Positions 45,257-54,443 of a stretch of DNA of 64,000 nt are shown piece by piece. Each line of letters starts with the position of its first letter. Position 1 is the first letter of the stretch. This stretch comes from Leptospira venezuelensis (GTDB lineage Bacteria; Spirochaetota; Leptospiria; Leptospirales; Leptospiraceae): positions 434,001-498,000 of the forward strand of contig NZ_NETS01000011.1 in NCBI RefSeq assembly GCF_002150035.1. Direction: 5' to 3'. Position numbers and translations under genes: made by a program. The notes beneath the pieces were generated by a model that saw only the letters and a list, made by a program, of their open reading frames with translations, was not told where the DNA came from and made no database searches.

Positions 45257-45937
45257 TTAATCCAATAAACGAAGAAGAGCCTCTTCATTTCTAATCACTA
45301 TTTTTCTTTTGTCTATCTCCACCCAACCTCTGCTTTTAAAATCAGCCAAGGCACGTACCAAGGTCTCTGTAGTCACACCGATCATGGAAGCCATGATCTC
45401 ACGAGTGAATGGAAGATCTTCTTCCGAGTCTTGGGATTCTGATAATTGTAGTAAAAATTCTGAAAGTTTAGCGTGCACCTGGCGAGTTCCCAAAGAATAG
45501 ATTTTATTCTCTGCTTCCACAGCTTCAATAGTGACTTGTCTAAATACTGAGTTTTGGAATTCAGAATCGCAGTTTAGTAATCTGCGTAGCTCTTCTTCTT
45601 CGACGAACAGAACAGTGGATTCAACAAGCGCAACTGCATGATGTAAATAATTTCCGCCAATGGCAGCATCTCTGATGCCCACCCAATTTCCCGGATGATA
45701 AATTTTGAATGTATGCTGTTTTTCGCCGGAACCGGAGGATCTATAAGATCGGATGGAACCGGTCTCGACTATATAAAATCCGTTGGCCTGCTCTCCTTGA
45801 GAGAATAAGATTTCATTTTTAGAAATCTTCCTACGGGTAAAATTAAGTTCATGGTGGTGGAGAATATTTTCTTTTGGGAAAATTTCTCTTGGTAAAACTC
45901 GGTTTGTTTCAGTTTCGATTTTTACTGCGCTGGTCAT
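45257..45937 (-). CDS. Crp/Fnr-family transcriptional regulator
   Basis: The protein has 226 residues. The cyclic-nucleotide-fold sensor (about 30-150, with FSQGEQANGFYIVETGSIRS) is followed by a dimer helix and a winged helix: FTREIMASMIGVTTETLVRA then LADFKSRGWVEIDKRKIVI. There are no N-terminal Cys for an FNR-type [4Fe-4S] cluster; the only Cys is near residue 121, so it is not a classical oxygen sensor. The recognition helix reads E-T-L-V-R where FNR has E-T-I-S-R and CRP has E-T-V-G-R, so it should recognise a TTGA- or TGTGA-like half site. It stands near the cco cluster, whose promoter has a TTGAC-N4-ATCAA box, and is a plausible regulator of it. Confidence 0.88.
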   Translation of the reverse strand: MTSAVKIETETNRVLPREIFPKENILHHHELNFTRRKISKNEILFSQGEQANGFYIVETGSIRSYRSSGSGEKQHTFKIYHPGNWVGIRDAAIGGNYLHHAVALVESTVLFVEEEELRRLLNCDSEFQNSVFRQVTIEAVEAENKIYSLGTRQVHAKLSEFLLQLSESQDSEEDLPFTREIMASMIGVTTETLVRALADFKSRGWVEIDKRKIVIRNEEALLRLLD

Positions 45938-46074
45938 GTTTTAAGTCCCTTTTATATCTCGATGTTTTTACCATACGTGAGAAAAGAATAAAGGTCAAGG
46001 GCCGGTGGGAGATCCTACCGATTGAGGCGGTTTTCTGCAGATTTCCAGGGTGAAAATCCAAGGCCCCAAATCCG

Positions 46075-47466
46075 CTATTCTACTTCGAATTCGAAAATTT
46101 CGCCTCTTTCCGGGATCCTTGTTTCCCAGTTATATTCCTTATGGATACGGTTACTTAAAACTCTGCTCGCATCCTCTTCTCCATGCACAATAAAAACTTG
46201 TTTAGGTGGTTTTTTGATCTTGGATAACCAATTGATGAGTTCTGTTTGATCAGCGTGAGCGGATAGTCCGTCAATATTCTGCACATCGCATCGAACCTCA
46301 TGGTATTTACCTCGGATCTTTATCTCAGTATCACCTCTCAATAGTTTGTTACCTCTAGTTTCCTTTGCTTGGTAACCAACGAACAGAACCAAAGAATTGG
46401 GATCTCCTAATGAATGTTCCATATAAGAAAGCACTCTGCCTCCAGTGGCCATTCCACTTCCTGCGATCACAATTTTAGGGCCTCTTTTGTTTACGACCTT
46501 TTTGGTCTCAGAAGACTCGGTAATGCAGAGTATATCTTCTTTGAGTTCGGCTAATTCATCTTCTTTTAATTTATGCCATTCACTTCCATATATATTAAAT
46601 AAATCTAAAACTTTAGAACCCATAGGAGAGTCCATATAGACCGGAATATTAGGGATTTCACCTTCTTTCATCAATTTCCAGATCAGGTACATGACTGCCT
46701 GTATTCTTTCTACGGCAAAACACGGAATTACGATAGTTCCCTTAGAAGTGGAAAATTCGTGGATCAACTGGGCTAAACGTTTGATTGGATTTCCTCTGTG
46801 GATTCGATTTCCGTAAGTTGATTCAATTAGAATAATATCTCCGTCTTCTGGTTTTTCCGGAGGAAAAAGAAGAGGATCTTCATCTCTTCCGATATCACCC
46901 GAAAAAATAAGAGTTCTGTTTCCAATCTTCAACTCAATGAAACTTGCTCCCAGGATATGTCCGTTATACCTGAAACGAAATTTTATATTTGGTTCCAGAT
47001 CGAACCATTCTCCAATTTCCACTGCCTCAAATAGTTTGATCGTTTTTTCGGCATCGTCACTATCATACAAAGGAAGAGCAGGCCTATGTTTCGAATATCC
47101 ACCTGAATTTGCAAATTCTGCGTCTTCTTCCTGGAGTTTTGCACTATCTTTTAGAACTATATTAGCTACATCTAATGTTGGTTTAGTGCCGAAAATTTTG
47201 CCCCTAAATCCCTTTTTGACTGCTCTTGGTAAATATCCACAATGATCCAAATGTCCATGGGTTAGAAGAATATGATCTATTTCTGTAGGAAAAAACTGGT
47301 CTGAGTCCCAGTTAAGAAGTCTTAATTTTTTCTCCCCCTGGAAAAGTCCGCAGTCTATTAAGATCGATTTTCCAAATGCTTTTATGAGATATTTAGAGCC
47401 AGTAACTGTCCCCACTCCTCCTAAAAATTGTAAACTTGCGAGACGATCTTCTATCTGCTTCTCCAC
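46075..47466 (-). CDS. Beta-CASP metallo-beta-lactamase-fold RNase-like protein
   Basis: The protein has 463 residues with GTG start 47466 preceded by AAGGGG. The MBL motif LTHGHLDHCGYLPRAV near residue 70 binds two zinc ions, with further His/Asp in GHILGASFIEL, FSGDIGRDED and, near the end, LSAHADQTELINWL. The beta-CASP insertion (about 205-345) holds IPCFAVERIQAVMYLI and ASGMATGGRVLSYMEH. This is the family of RNA-cleaving proteins like CPSF-73/Ysh1 and bacterial TTHA0252. It probably processes RNA in the cytoplasm. It is single and shows no operon partners. Confidence 0.9.
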   Translation of the reverse strand: MEKQIEDRLASLQFLGGVGTVTGSKYLIKAFGKSILIDCGLFQGEKKLRLLNWDSDQFFPTEIDHILLTHGHLDHCGYLPRAVKKGFRGKIFGTKPTLDVANIVLKDSAKLQEEDAEFANSGGYSKHRPALPLYDSDDAEKTIKLFEAVEIGEWFDLEPNIKFRFRYNGHILGASFIELKIGNRTLIFSGDIGRDEDPLLFPPEKPEDGDIILIESTYGNRIHRGNPIKRLAQLIHEFSTSKGTIVIPCFAVERIQAVMYLIWKLMKEGEIPNIPVYMDSPMGSKVLDLFNIYGSEWHKLKEDELAELKEDILCITESSETKKVVNKRGPKIVIAGSGMATGGRVLSYMEHSLGDPNSLVLFVGYQAKETRGNKLLRGDTEIKIRGKYHEVRCDVQNIDGLSAHADQTELINWLSKIKKPPKQVFIVHGEEDASRVLSNRIHKEYNWETRIPERGEIFEFEVE

Positions 47467-47603
47467 TTGATATTCCCCTTTTGGTGTGATTCTTACTTAA
47501 TTTGCTGTAAAGGGAAAAGAATAAATAAATTTCTTTATGAGGTCAATGGCTGAGATGGGATACGGGGAAATCCGTTATTAAACGGCAAAATTACAGGGGG
47601 AAA

Positions 47604-48326
47604 CTAGAGAAGTTCTTTTATCTTGGAGATATATTTTCTTCCGACTGGAAGTTGTGTTTCGTCCTCATCCTTTAAATGAACTGAGTAATTTCCCATATTA
47701 TCACTTTGTAAATGAGACAACTTTTCCAGATTAATTATGTATTGTTTATATATTCTCAAAAACTTTCCTGGCGGAAGTTTTTGCTCTAAACTTTTTAAGG
47801 ATTTATAGGTAACATATTGCCTTTTTTCAGTATGAACTACGCTGAAATTATCTCTGGAAGATATATAAATGATCTCTCCGTACGGAATGAGAAAATGATT
47901 TTCCTTCTCTAAAATAAATAGTCCATGCTCATTAAAAACATTTTTAGAAGGTTTATCTACTTCGTTTCCCAGAATTTCCAAGGCACGATCTACTGCTTTA
48001 AAAAATCTTTCCTTTGAAAACGGCTTGAGTAGGTAATCTATCACACCGAATTCGAATGCCTCGATCGCCTTATCTCTTAAAGCGGTAATAAAAATAATGT
48101 AAGGAGGATTTTCCAGTTTTTCCAAAATATCCAAACCGGAAAGAATAGGAAGATTGATGTCTAAAAACGCAAGATGGAATTCTTCATTTTGGAGATATTC
48201 AAGAGCCTCTTCTCCATCTTTCGCGACTTTTACTAATTTTAATTCCGGTCTAGCTAAACAATAATTAACGAGTAGTTCCCTGGTAGGCGCCTCGTCCTCA
48301 ACGATTAGTGTTTTCCATTCTGCCAT
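47604..48326 (-). CDS. LytTR-family response regulator
   Basis: I start at ATG 48326, giving 240 residues. A longer frame would overlap the kinase, and the ATG five bases after the kinase stop is typical of a coupled pair. The receiver has DEAPTRELL and the phospho-acceptor Asp in FHLAFLDINLPILSG near residue 54. The C-terminal LytTR domain (about 135-240) has the family core FLIPYGEIIYISSRDNFSVV, LRIYKQYIINLEKLSHLQ and LPVGRKYISKIKELL. LytTR regulators bind promoters through beta strands. The gene for its kinase partner lies four bases upstream. Confidence 0.9.
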   Translation of the reverse strand: MAEWKTLIVEDEAPTRELLVNYCLARPELKLVKVAKDGEEALEYLQNEEFHLAFLDINLPILSGLDILEKLENPPYIIFITALRDKAIEAFEFGVIDYLLKPFSKERFFKAVDRALEILGNEVDKPSKNVFNEHGLFILEKENHFLIPYGEIIYISSRDNFSVVHTEKRQYVTYKSLKSLEQKLPPGKFLRIYKQYIINLEKLSHLQSDNMGNYSVHLKDEDETQLPVGRKYISKIKELL

Positions 48327-48330
48327 CGTA

Positions 48331-49680
48331 TTAATTTTTCGCGGATTTAAAACCGATTGTGACGATCGCGCCACCCTCTGGATGATTTTCAATTTTTACT
48401 TCGGAATCGTAAAGATAAAATTTGAGACGTTCGGAGATGTTTGCAATACTTCTAGAATGAATATTTGCGTCACTCAATCCTTTTCCGTTATCTCGTATGG
48501 TCACCAAAGCTTTTCCATCTTCGATAGAGGCTTTGACGCTGATTTTCCCTTTTCCTTTTCTATCTCTTAAACCGTGAATATAAGAATTTTCCACAAGAGG
48601 TTGCAATGTCAAAGGAGGGATCTGGCATTGTTTAAAATTTCCCAATTTTTCCGATTCCACTTCTAAGAAGTCGGAAAACCTTAGTTTTAAAAGTTGGAGA
48701 TAATTTTCCATAAATTCCCATTCTATATCAAATGGAACAAGCTGCAGATTCGCTTGATCCATTAAGAATCTATAATTATCAGCTAACATTAAGATAGCAG
48801 AATCCGCAAGTCCAGGATTTGTCTGTAAATAAGAATGGATAATGCTTAAAGTATTAAAAAGAAAATGAGGGCTCATCCTATCTTGTAAGATTTTCAGATT
48901 ATTTTCAGCGTGCCTTGCTTTTTCCTCCGTTTCCTTTCTTTCGGTGATCTCATTACGAATTGCGAGATATTGGTAAGGTTTTCCATTAATGTCCAAGATA
49001 GGAGAAATAGTCGTATCCACCCAATAATATCTTCCGTCTTTGGCTTTATTTTTAATCTCTCCCTGCCAAATTTTTCCTTTGGCAATCGTCTTCCATAGAT
49101 CTACAAAAAATTCCTTAGGATGATAACCTGAATTGATGATACGATGATTATGACCTAAAAGTTCGTCTCTAGAAAATCCGCTGATATCACAAAAGTTCTG
49201 GTTTACATAAATAATCGTTCCAGCCCTATCCGTGATCGCTACAATCGACACTGCATTTAGTGCAGTTTGGAAATCAGAAAGTTCCTTTAAGGAACTTGTT
49301 AATTCTCTTTCTATCTCTTTTGTTCTTGTGATATCAACTCCAACAAACCAATTCGTAGAACCAAAAAGAGGAAATTCTGAAGAAATATTAGAAAGAGAGA
49401 CTAACTTGGATTTGCCTTCTTTGGAAATTAGATCTAATTCCCAGTTTTTAAAATCAGAGTTCAAAAGTTCAGGATTGAATGCTGATGACTCCCCTTCTTC
49501 TTTTACCTGGATAAGATTTTTAAAGGAGAAGTTTTTATCGTTCAGAATTTCTTCGGAAGAAAATCCTAAAACTCTTTCACATTCATAGTTCCAGGAAACA
49601 GGCCTAAAGTTCTCATCCAAGGAAAAGAAGAGGATAGGCATATTATCCAAAACTTTTTTTAGTCTTCTTTCATTTTCCAT
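48331..49680 (-). CDS. PAS-containing LytS-type histidine kinase
   Basis: The protein has 449 residues with ATG 49680. There are two PAS/PAC units (about residues 5-125 and 130-250; FCDISGFSRDELLGHNHRII, then KAKDGRYYWVDTTISPI and YLAIRNEITERK as PAC). A LytS-type kinase core follows (MSPHFLFNTLSIIHSYL near 272, where His is phosphorylated, and LTLQPLVENSYIHGLRD and IRDNGKGLS as N and G boxes). No membrane helix is seen, so it senses cytoplasmic conditions through PAS. Partner of the LytTR regulator. Confidence 0.9.
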   Translation of the reverse strand: MENERRLKKVLDNMPILFFSLDENFRPVSWNYECERVLGFSSEEILNDKNFSFKNLIQVKEEGESSAFNPELLNSDFKNWELDLISKEGKSKLVSLSNISSEFPLFGSTNWFVGVDITRTKEIERELTSSLKELSDFQTALNAVSIVAITDRAGTIIYVNQNFCDISGFSRDELLGHNHRIINSGYHPKEFFVDLWKTIAKGKIWQGEIKNKAKDGRYYWVDTTISPILDINGKPYQYLAIRNEITERKETEEKARHAENNLKILQDRMSPHFLFNTLSIIHSYLQTNPGLADSAILMLADNYRFLMDQANLQLVPFDIEWEFMENYLQLLKLRFSDFLEVESEKLGNFKQCQIPPLTLQPLVENSYIHGLRDRKGKGKISVKASIEDGKALVTIRDNGKGLSDANIHSRSIANISERLKFYLYDSEVKIENHPEGGAIVTIGFKSAKN

Positions 49681-49859
49681 GGATCGTTATATAATAGAAC
49701 AAATCGTCGTTAGATTACTTAGTCCCAGTTCATCTGCAATCAAAATAATACTGAATACCCTGCAGGATTGCATTTTCCAATTATAAGGGGTAGTTTCCCC
49801 TGTCGATGGTTGACTCGTCCCCGAAATTGATCTAAAACTTCTGTAAAAGGAGAATCCCG

Positions 49860-50291
49860 ATGAACGATATTATGAAATCGACGGATCATTTTTTGAACCT
49901 TTCCAATTTGGATCATTTCTTTCAATCCTGGAACGACGTATTGAATAGAAATTCTTTCCATCACATGCCTGCCGTAAACGTGATTAAGAGTAAGGAAGGA
50001 TATGAAATGGATTTTGCAGCTCCCGGGTTGGAAAAGGGAGATTTTAAGATCGATTTGGATGGAGACCAACTCACTGTAAGTGCGGAAAAAAAATCCGAAT
50101 CTAAGGTTGAGGAAAAATCCTATAGTAAGAGGGAATACAATTATTCCTCCTTTAGCAGAACATTCACTCTACCAGAAAACGTTATTAAGGAAAAAATTTC
50201 CGCTAAATACGAGAATGGAGTATTAAAACTTAGCATTCCAAAAAAGGAAATTGAATCCAGCAAAAAGACCGTAAAGATTGGGGTTAACTAA
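49860..50291 (+). CDS. Hsp20/alpha-crystallin small heat-shock protein
   Basis: The protein has 143 residues with AAAGGAG upstream of ATG 49860. The alpha-crystallin domain (about 42-135) shows NVIKSKEGYEMDFAAPGLEK, GDQLTVSAEKKSESK, REYNYSSFSRTFTLP and the end KYENGVLKLSIPKKE with the usual G-V-L motif. The N-terminal arm and the short C-terminal tail (KKTVKIGVN, with a weak I-x-V motif) are normal. It is an ATP-independent holdase. No CIRCE element was seen upstream. A strong terminator follows. Confidence 0.93.
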   Translation: MNDIMKSTDHFLNLSNLDHFFQSWNDVLNRNSFHHMPAVNVIKSKEGYEMDFAAPGLEKGDFKIDLDGDQLTVSAEKKSESKVEEKSYSKREYNYSSFSRTFTLPENVIKEKISAKYENGVLKLSIPKKEIESSKKTVKIGVN

Positions 50292-50322
50292 CGGAAGCCT
50301 CAGAGAAGAAATTTATAACAGA

Positions 50323-50353
50323 CGGCGAATCGCTTTCAAGTTCGCCGGTTTTT
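50323..50353 (+). terminator. Rho-independent terminator after hsp20
   Basis: CGGCGAA (50323-50329) pairs with TTCGCCG (50341-50347) over an 11-base loop, followed by GTTTTT. It lies 31 bases after the stop. Confidence 0.85.
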
Positions 50354-50381
50354 CTTATCGAATACAACAAGTAGACATTTT

Positions 50382-50939
50382 ATGACAAGCATAACAATAC
50401 AAGAATCCAAACACTGGTGGCTCCAAATGCTGGTCGGAAGTATTTGGATTGCGACCGGTATCGTAACCATACTATTTCCTGGACAAAGTTTTTTGGTATT
50501 AGCCCTCTTCTTTTCCTTCATATTAGCCGCAACAGGGGTAAGCCATATCTTATTTTCACTGTATAATAGAAAATACACCGAGATATTCATATGGAATCTA
50601 GTGGTAGGAATTCTAGATTTTGTGATCGGTTCCCTATTATTCATTCATCCGGAGATCACGGCGGTTACACTTCCCTTCGTATTCGGATTTTTATTAATCT
50701 TTAGATCGGTTTCCTTAATATCTTTTTCTATCGAAATAAGAAGACTGAAGAACTCTCATTGGGGATATGTTATTGTCTTAGGAATTTCAACCTTACTTTT
50801 TGCGATATTCGTATTATTCTTCCCCTTGATCGGAATATTTACGATCGTATTTTGGACCGGTATCGGATTCTTAATATCTGGCTGGGGAAACTTATATTTA
50901 GGATGGAAAGAATTCAAGATAGAAAGATCTAAATCATAA
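50382..50939 (+). CDS. HdeD/DUF308-family membrane protein
   Basis: The protein has 185 residues and about six membrane helices in three pairs, the internal repeat of the DUF308/HdeD family. Each repeat opens with a G-x-x-x-I-x-x-G segment (LVGSIWIATGIVTILFPGQS, LVVGILDFVIGSLLFIHPEI, VLGISTLLFAIFVLFFPLIG) ending in P. In E. coli HdeD relates to acid resistance, but most relatives are uncharacterised. The first 12 residues are cytoplasmic. Confidence 0.85.
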   Translation: MTSITIQESKHWWLQMLVGSIWIATGIVTILFPGQSFLVLALFFSFILAATGVSHILFSLYNRKYTEIFIWNLVVGILDFVIGSLLFIHPEITAVTLPFVFGFLLIFRSVSLISFSIEIRRLKNSHWGYVIVLGISTLLFAIFVLFFPLIGIFTIVFWTGIGFLISGWGNLYLGWKEFKIERSKS

Positions 50940-50950
50940 ATATTTAATAT

Positions 50951-50984
50951 GTTCGGTTTCCAAATGAATTTTTGAAAACCGAAC
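50951..50984. terminator. Hairpin between hdeD-like and doxX-like genes
   Basis: GTTCGGTTT (50951-50959) and AAACCGAAC (50976-50984) form a perfect 9-bp stem with a 16-base loop that contains TTTTT. It lies between converging genes and is likely to serve both. Confidence 0.65.
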
Positions 50985-50997
50985 CATCTTCCTTAAT

Positions 50998-51441
50998 TTA
51001 TTTCAATTTTTCAGACAAAAGACCATCCAAGGAATAGGCACCTCCTCCTGAGAAAGCTAAGATAAACGCGAGCCCCATCGCCAAAACATGGTATTCATAC
51101 CCTTCTCCTCCTTGGTTACCAAACCAATTCATAAAAAATCCGTTTTGTCTCTGAAAGATCGCTGCTCCTAACATTGTTATACCAATCCCAAAAGCGGATA
51201 ATTTAGTGCAGAATCCTAAAATTAAACCCAAGGCTCCGAAAGATTCAGCCAAAATCACAAGAACGCCAATTACAGTCGGAATTCCTTGGGAAGAAAAAAA
51301 TCCCAAAGTGGAACTCCAACCGTAACCACCAAACCAGCCGAATAATTTCTGAGCACCATGAGGTATCATCACGATTCCTAAGACCAATCTTCCTACCGTA
51401 AAAAGTAAATTCGGTTCTGTTGAGAAAAACTTTTCTAACAT
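50998..51441 (-). CDS. DoxX-family membrane protein
   Basis: The protein has 147 residues with TAGGAG before ATG 51441. Four membrane helices and DoxX motifs are visible: GRLVLGIVMIPHGAQKLFGW near 17-36, IPTVIGVLVILAESFGALGL near 55, FGIGITMLGAAIF near 85 and the C-terminal YHVLAMGLAFILAFSGGGAY SLD near 115. In other bacteria DoxX proteins form membrane oxidoreductase complexes with stress roles. An AraC regulator gene lies 83 bases upstream on the same strand. Confidence 0.9.
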   Translation of the reverse strand: MLEKFFSTEPNLLFTVGRLVLGIVMIPHGAQKLFGWFGGYGWSSTLGFFSSQGIPTVIGVLVILAESFGALGLILGFCTKLSAFGIGITMLGAAIFQRQNGFFMNWFGNQGGEGYEYHVLAMGLAFILAFSGGGAYSLDGLLSEKLK

Positions 51442-51524
51442 TAAAATCTCCTAATATGAATCCGAGGATTCATAAAGAAGAATAAGAAATCTGTTAAAGA
51501 AAGTAAATGGACGAAAGATGTATT

Positions 51525-52397
51525 TTATTGTGTTTTTCGTCCAGACTCCCTGAATTGTTCGGGAGTGACGTCTGTTAGCTTTTTGAAATATCTGCTAAAA
51601 TAAGCATTATCAATAAATCCCAACTCGAAGCAGATCTGAGTGATATTTAGATCGGAATGGATCAATAATCTTTTACATTCCAAAAGAACTCTGTCATGGA
51701 TCACAGATTTTGCTGATTTTCCTAAAATATTTTGGCATAACCGATTTAAAGTATTCGGTGCCAGACCTAATCGTCTGGAATAAAAAGAAGTCCCTCTCTC
51801 CTTTAGAAAATGTCTCTCTAATAAACTTTGGAATTCTGAAACAGGTCGATTTTTCTTAATAAATATTTCGGAAGAAGTATCGTATTCTTTTCTGATCTGT
51901 AATAAGATCAGTTGGGTTAGTAGGAATAGAATTTTGGGTTCGGAACCTTCTTCAAATTCTGCAATTAATCTTGAAAAATCTGACTTTAACTTAGTAATAT
52001 TTTTTAAAATGATTTTAGAAAGCCCAGGTTCGTATCCAAAAAATGGATAATTTCTAAGTTCAGAATTCTTTTCATTCTGTTCCAAATAAAAATCAGGACT
52101 AATCTTCAAAGCGAATCCTTTTGGCTTTTTATCAAAATTCCAAGAATGGACCTGTCCAGGCTTCAAGAAGAAGATTGAATTCTTTTCTATTTTAAAATTT
52201 TGGAAATCGATCTTATGAGTTCCTTTTCCTTCTGAAAAATAGAAAACTGCAAAATAAGAATGCCTATGGGAACTATTATACTCGGAAAAACTAGGTGGTA
52301 GGTCTTCCAGCCTACCCGCATAAAATATTTTTTCCCTTACATTCTCCGAAATTTCGGACAAATGGATTAACGGTACTTTTCCGGCCGACTTAGACAT
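51525..52397 (-). CDS. AraC-family transcriptional regulator
   Basis: The protein has 290 residues with ATG 52397. The N-terminal cupin-type arm binds the effector (SSHRHSYFAVFYFSEGKGTH and SIFFLKPGQVHSWNF, with His typical of the fold). The C-terminal AraC domain (about 190-288) has YSRRLGLAPNTLNRLCQNIL, then LNITQICFELGFIDNAYFSR and the closing YFKKLTDVTPEQFRESGR. It lies immediately upstream of the doxX-like gene on the same strand. It may control that gene; the effector is unknown. Confidence 0.88.
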   Translation of the reverse strand: MSKSAGKVPLIHLSEISENVREKIFYAGRLEDLPPSFSEYNSSHRHSYFAVFYFSEGKGTHKIDFQNFKIEKNSIFFLKPGQVHSWNFDKKPKGFALKISPDFYLEQNEKNSELRNYPFFGYEPGLSKIILKNITKLKSDFSRLIAEFEEGSEPKILFLLTQLILLQIRKEYDTSSEIFIKKNRPVSEFQSLLERHFLKERGTSFYSRRLGLAPNTLNRLCQNILGKSAKSVIHDRVLLECKRLLIHSDLNITQICFELGFIDNAYFSRYFKKLTDVTPEQFRESGRKTQ

Positions 52398-52453
52398 CCA
52401 TTTGAAGTCCGAATATTTTCAGAAAAATTGCAAGCAAAAACTAAAAGATTATA

Positions 52454-53116
52454 CTAAGCCTTAGATAACTCCAGAATATCTTCCACTTCTACAGTATTCT
52501 TACTATAACCGTTTTCACTCGCCCGGATCATCGCAACTGCAAGTTGTTTCAAAGTAGAAACACGTTTAGGAAAAATCACTCTTAGGATAGGAAAACTCCA
52601 ACCAATATACTTATATGCAGACAAAGTATTTTTTGCTCCTGGAGTGGGATGCATATATCCTGGGCGGAAATTATACACCTTCGCAAAGGGAAGTTTTAAC
52701 AGATCATTTTCAGTTTTACCTTTTACTCTTGCCCACATTGTTTTGCCTATTTCAGTGCTATCCGTGCCTGCCCCTGAAATATAAGAAAAGCTCATACTAG
52801 GATTCAAAGAAGCCAAGGTACTTGCTACATTCAATGTCAATGTATGAGTCAGCTTAAAAAACTCTTCTTCACTTAATCCGATAGAAGAAACTCCAGAACA
52901 GAAAAAGCAGGCATTATATCCTTTCAACTTGTCTTTAATCGATGAAATATCTGAAAAGTCAGAATGTAGGACTTCCTCAACTTTCGGATGATTGATACCG
53001 TAGGGTTTTCTATTTAAAAGAAGTATTTTTTCAACGTTGGGATCTTCTAGGCATTCTAATAGGACACCTTCACCCACCATTCCTGTGGAACCTGTGATGA
53101 TTACTCTTAATTTCAT
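52454..53116 (-). CDS. NAD(P)-binding Rossmann-fold protein (epimerase-like)
   Basis: The protein has 220 residues with ATG 53116 overlapping the stop of the upstream gene by four bases. The nucleotide-binding loop ITGSTGMVGEGVLL near residue 7 is followed by LLNRKPYGINHPKV and, near 72, CFFCSGVSSIGLSEEEFF. Then come SYISGAGTDSTEIGKTMWAR near 110-130 (catalytic region with Ser and Lys) and VYNFRPGYMHPTPGAKN. This is the short atypical NAD-dependent epimerase/HTATIP2-like group, which bind NAD(P)H and act on small substrates. It is an operon partner of the MBL-fold gene. Confidence 0.85.
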   Translation of the reverse strand: MKLRVIITGSTGMVGEGVLLECLEDPNVEKILLLNRKPYGINHPKVEEVLHSDFSDISSIKDKLKGYNACFFCSGVSSIGLSEEEFFKLTHTLTLNVASTLASLNPSMSFSYISGAGTDSTEIGKTMWARVKGKTENDLLKLPFAKVYNFRPGYMHPTPGAKNTLSAYKYIGWSFPILRVIFPKRVSTLKQLAVAMIRASENGYSKNTVEVEDILELSKA

Positions 53117-54291
53117 TTAATTACTTCTCCACTCGCTGTGCTTTCTTCCAGTTGGCTGGATAAGATCGGGTCTTCTTTGGCGGAATTATACGGAAGTTTG
53201 GGCCACCAAGCAATATAATCTTTTTGTAAACCAGGTTCCGAACTTTCTCCAGGTTTAGGAGTGATCACCGTAACACCCAATTCTTTAGATTTTTCTAAAA
53301 CTCTTTCGATAGGCTCTGTCCATCCATGAGAAGCAAGCGCAAACAGTCCCCAATGTATCGGAAGTAACACTTTTCCTTTGAGCTGAGTGTGAGCGATTAC
53401 TGCTTGCTCCGGTCCAATATGCCAGTCAGGCCAAGCTTGGTTATATTGTCCTGTTTCTATCATAGTCAGATCGAAAGGACCGTATTTTTCTCCAATCTCT
53501 TTCATCTTAGGAAATAAACCTGTGTCTCCCGAGAAATAAACTCTATGTTTAGGTCCAAGAAGTGCATAACTAGACCAAAGCTTTTCATCATTATCGAGAA
53601 GGTATCTACCGGATGCATGTCTTGCTGGAGTGCTTATTATTTCGAGACCGTTGATCTTTTTTGTTTCCCACCAATCCAACTCCACAATTTTTTCAGTAGG
53701 AACTCCCCAATACGAAAGATTCGCTCCTAAACCAAGCGGAACTACAAATAATATTTTTCTATCTTTCAGTTTGGTAATAGTCCCAAAATCCATATGATCA
53801 TAATGATCGTGAGAAATTAATACAGCGTCTATCTCCGGAAGATCATCTAAAGAGATCAAAGCAGGATACCATCTTTTTGGACCTATCCATGAAGAAGGTG
53901 AAGTTCTGTCCGACCAAATAGGATCAGTTAAGATCCTAACTCCATCCAATTCGATCAAAGAAGAAGAATGTCCAAACCAAGTTACCCTCAAACCAGACTC
54001 TGGTAATTCAGAAAATCTTGATTTTTCTACATAAACAACTGGAACAGGATCCTTGGGATTTACGTCCACACTTTGTCGGAACATAGAACCTAATGCCATC
54101 CAGAAATCGTTGATCAAGGGTTGAGGATTTACGAATTGCCCATCCTTCCACTGAGGAGAACTTTGCATTCTGATCAGCCTTTCTCCATCTGCTTTTTTAC
54201 CCATTGCTTGGCAGGTATAAAAAAATGATGCTCCCATCACTAAAACCAGAACCGTGAAGAGCCACTTTCTATAGCTATGTTCCTTCTTCAT
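53113..54291 (-). CDS. Membrane-anchored MBL-fold hydrolase (NAPE-PLD/UlaG-like)
   Basis: The protein has 392 residues. The N-terminus, MKKEHSYRKWLFTVLVLVMG then ASFFYTC, can be a lipoprotein signal with Cys27. The MBL metal motif is SHDHYDHMDFGTI near residue 158, preceded by RVTWFGHSSSLIEL (GHSS) near 100. ISTPARHASGRYL, VYFSGDTGLFPK, MIETGQYNQAWPDWHIGPEQ and LLPIHWGLFALASHGWTEPI complete the fold. This matches NAPE-PLD-like hydrolases and other MBL proteins of the UlaG type. It may hydrolyse lipid or phospho-esters at the membrane. The ATGA overlap with the epimerase gene and the divergent tetR suggest a regulated two-gene operon. Confidence 0.85.
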   Translation of the reverse strand: MKKEHSYRKWLFTVLVLVMGASFFYTCQAMGKKADGERLIRMQSSPQWKDGQFVNPQPLINDFWMALGSMFRQSVDVNPKDPVPVVYVEKSRFSELPESGLRVTWFGHSSSLIELDGVRILTDPIWSDRTSPSSWIGPKRWYPALISLDDLPEIDAVLISHDHYDHMDFGTITKLKDRKILFVVPLGLGANLSYWGVPTEKIVELDWWETKKINGLEIISTPARHASGRYLLDNDEKLWSSYALLGPKHRVYFSGDTGLFPKMKEIGEKYGPFDLTMIETGQYNQAWPDWHIGPEQAVIAHTQLKGKVLLPIHWGLFALASHGWTEPIERVLEKSKELGVTVITPKPGESSEPGLQKDYIAWWPKLPYNSAKEDPILSSQLEESTASGEVIK

Positions 54292-54355
54292 TATTTATTA
54301 CTTCCTATTTTAGAATGAGTCTTTCCCGAAATCGAAAGATACCCTTTCTTACATT

Positions 54356-54435
54356 TTGACAATTTCAATCTAACTTGTCGATTTTTCAGACCTGGCAATC
54401 GAGATAAAGTTGACATTTTTTTATAAATTTGTCAA
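54356..54435. promoter_or_regulatory. Two tandem TTGACA-N14-TGTCRA operators
   Basis: TTGACA at 54356 with TGTCGA at 54376, and TTGACA at 54410 with TGTCAA at 54430, both have exactly 14 bases between arms. The two copies are 54 bases apart. They lie in the divergent gap between the MBL-fold operon (start 54291) and the TetR gene (start 54444), which fits an autoregulatory TetR operator pair. Confidence 0.6.
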
Positions 54436-54443
54436 ATAATCTT

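Noticed and set aside
49681..49859. CIRCE/HrcA operator before hsp20
   Set aside because: No TTAGCACTC-N9-GAGTGCTAA-like inverted repeat is present.
49740..50069. 109-residue minus-strand frame over the hsp20 start
   Set aside because: It lies antisense to the clear Hsp20 gene and has no recognisable features.
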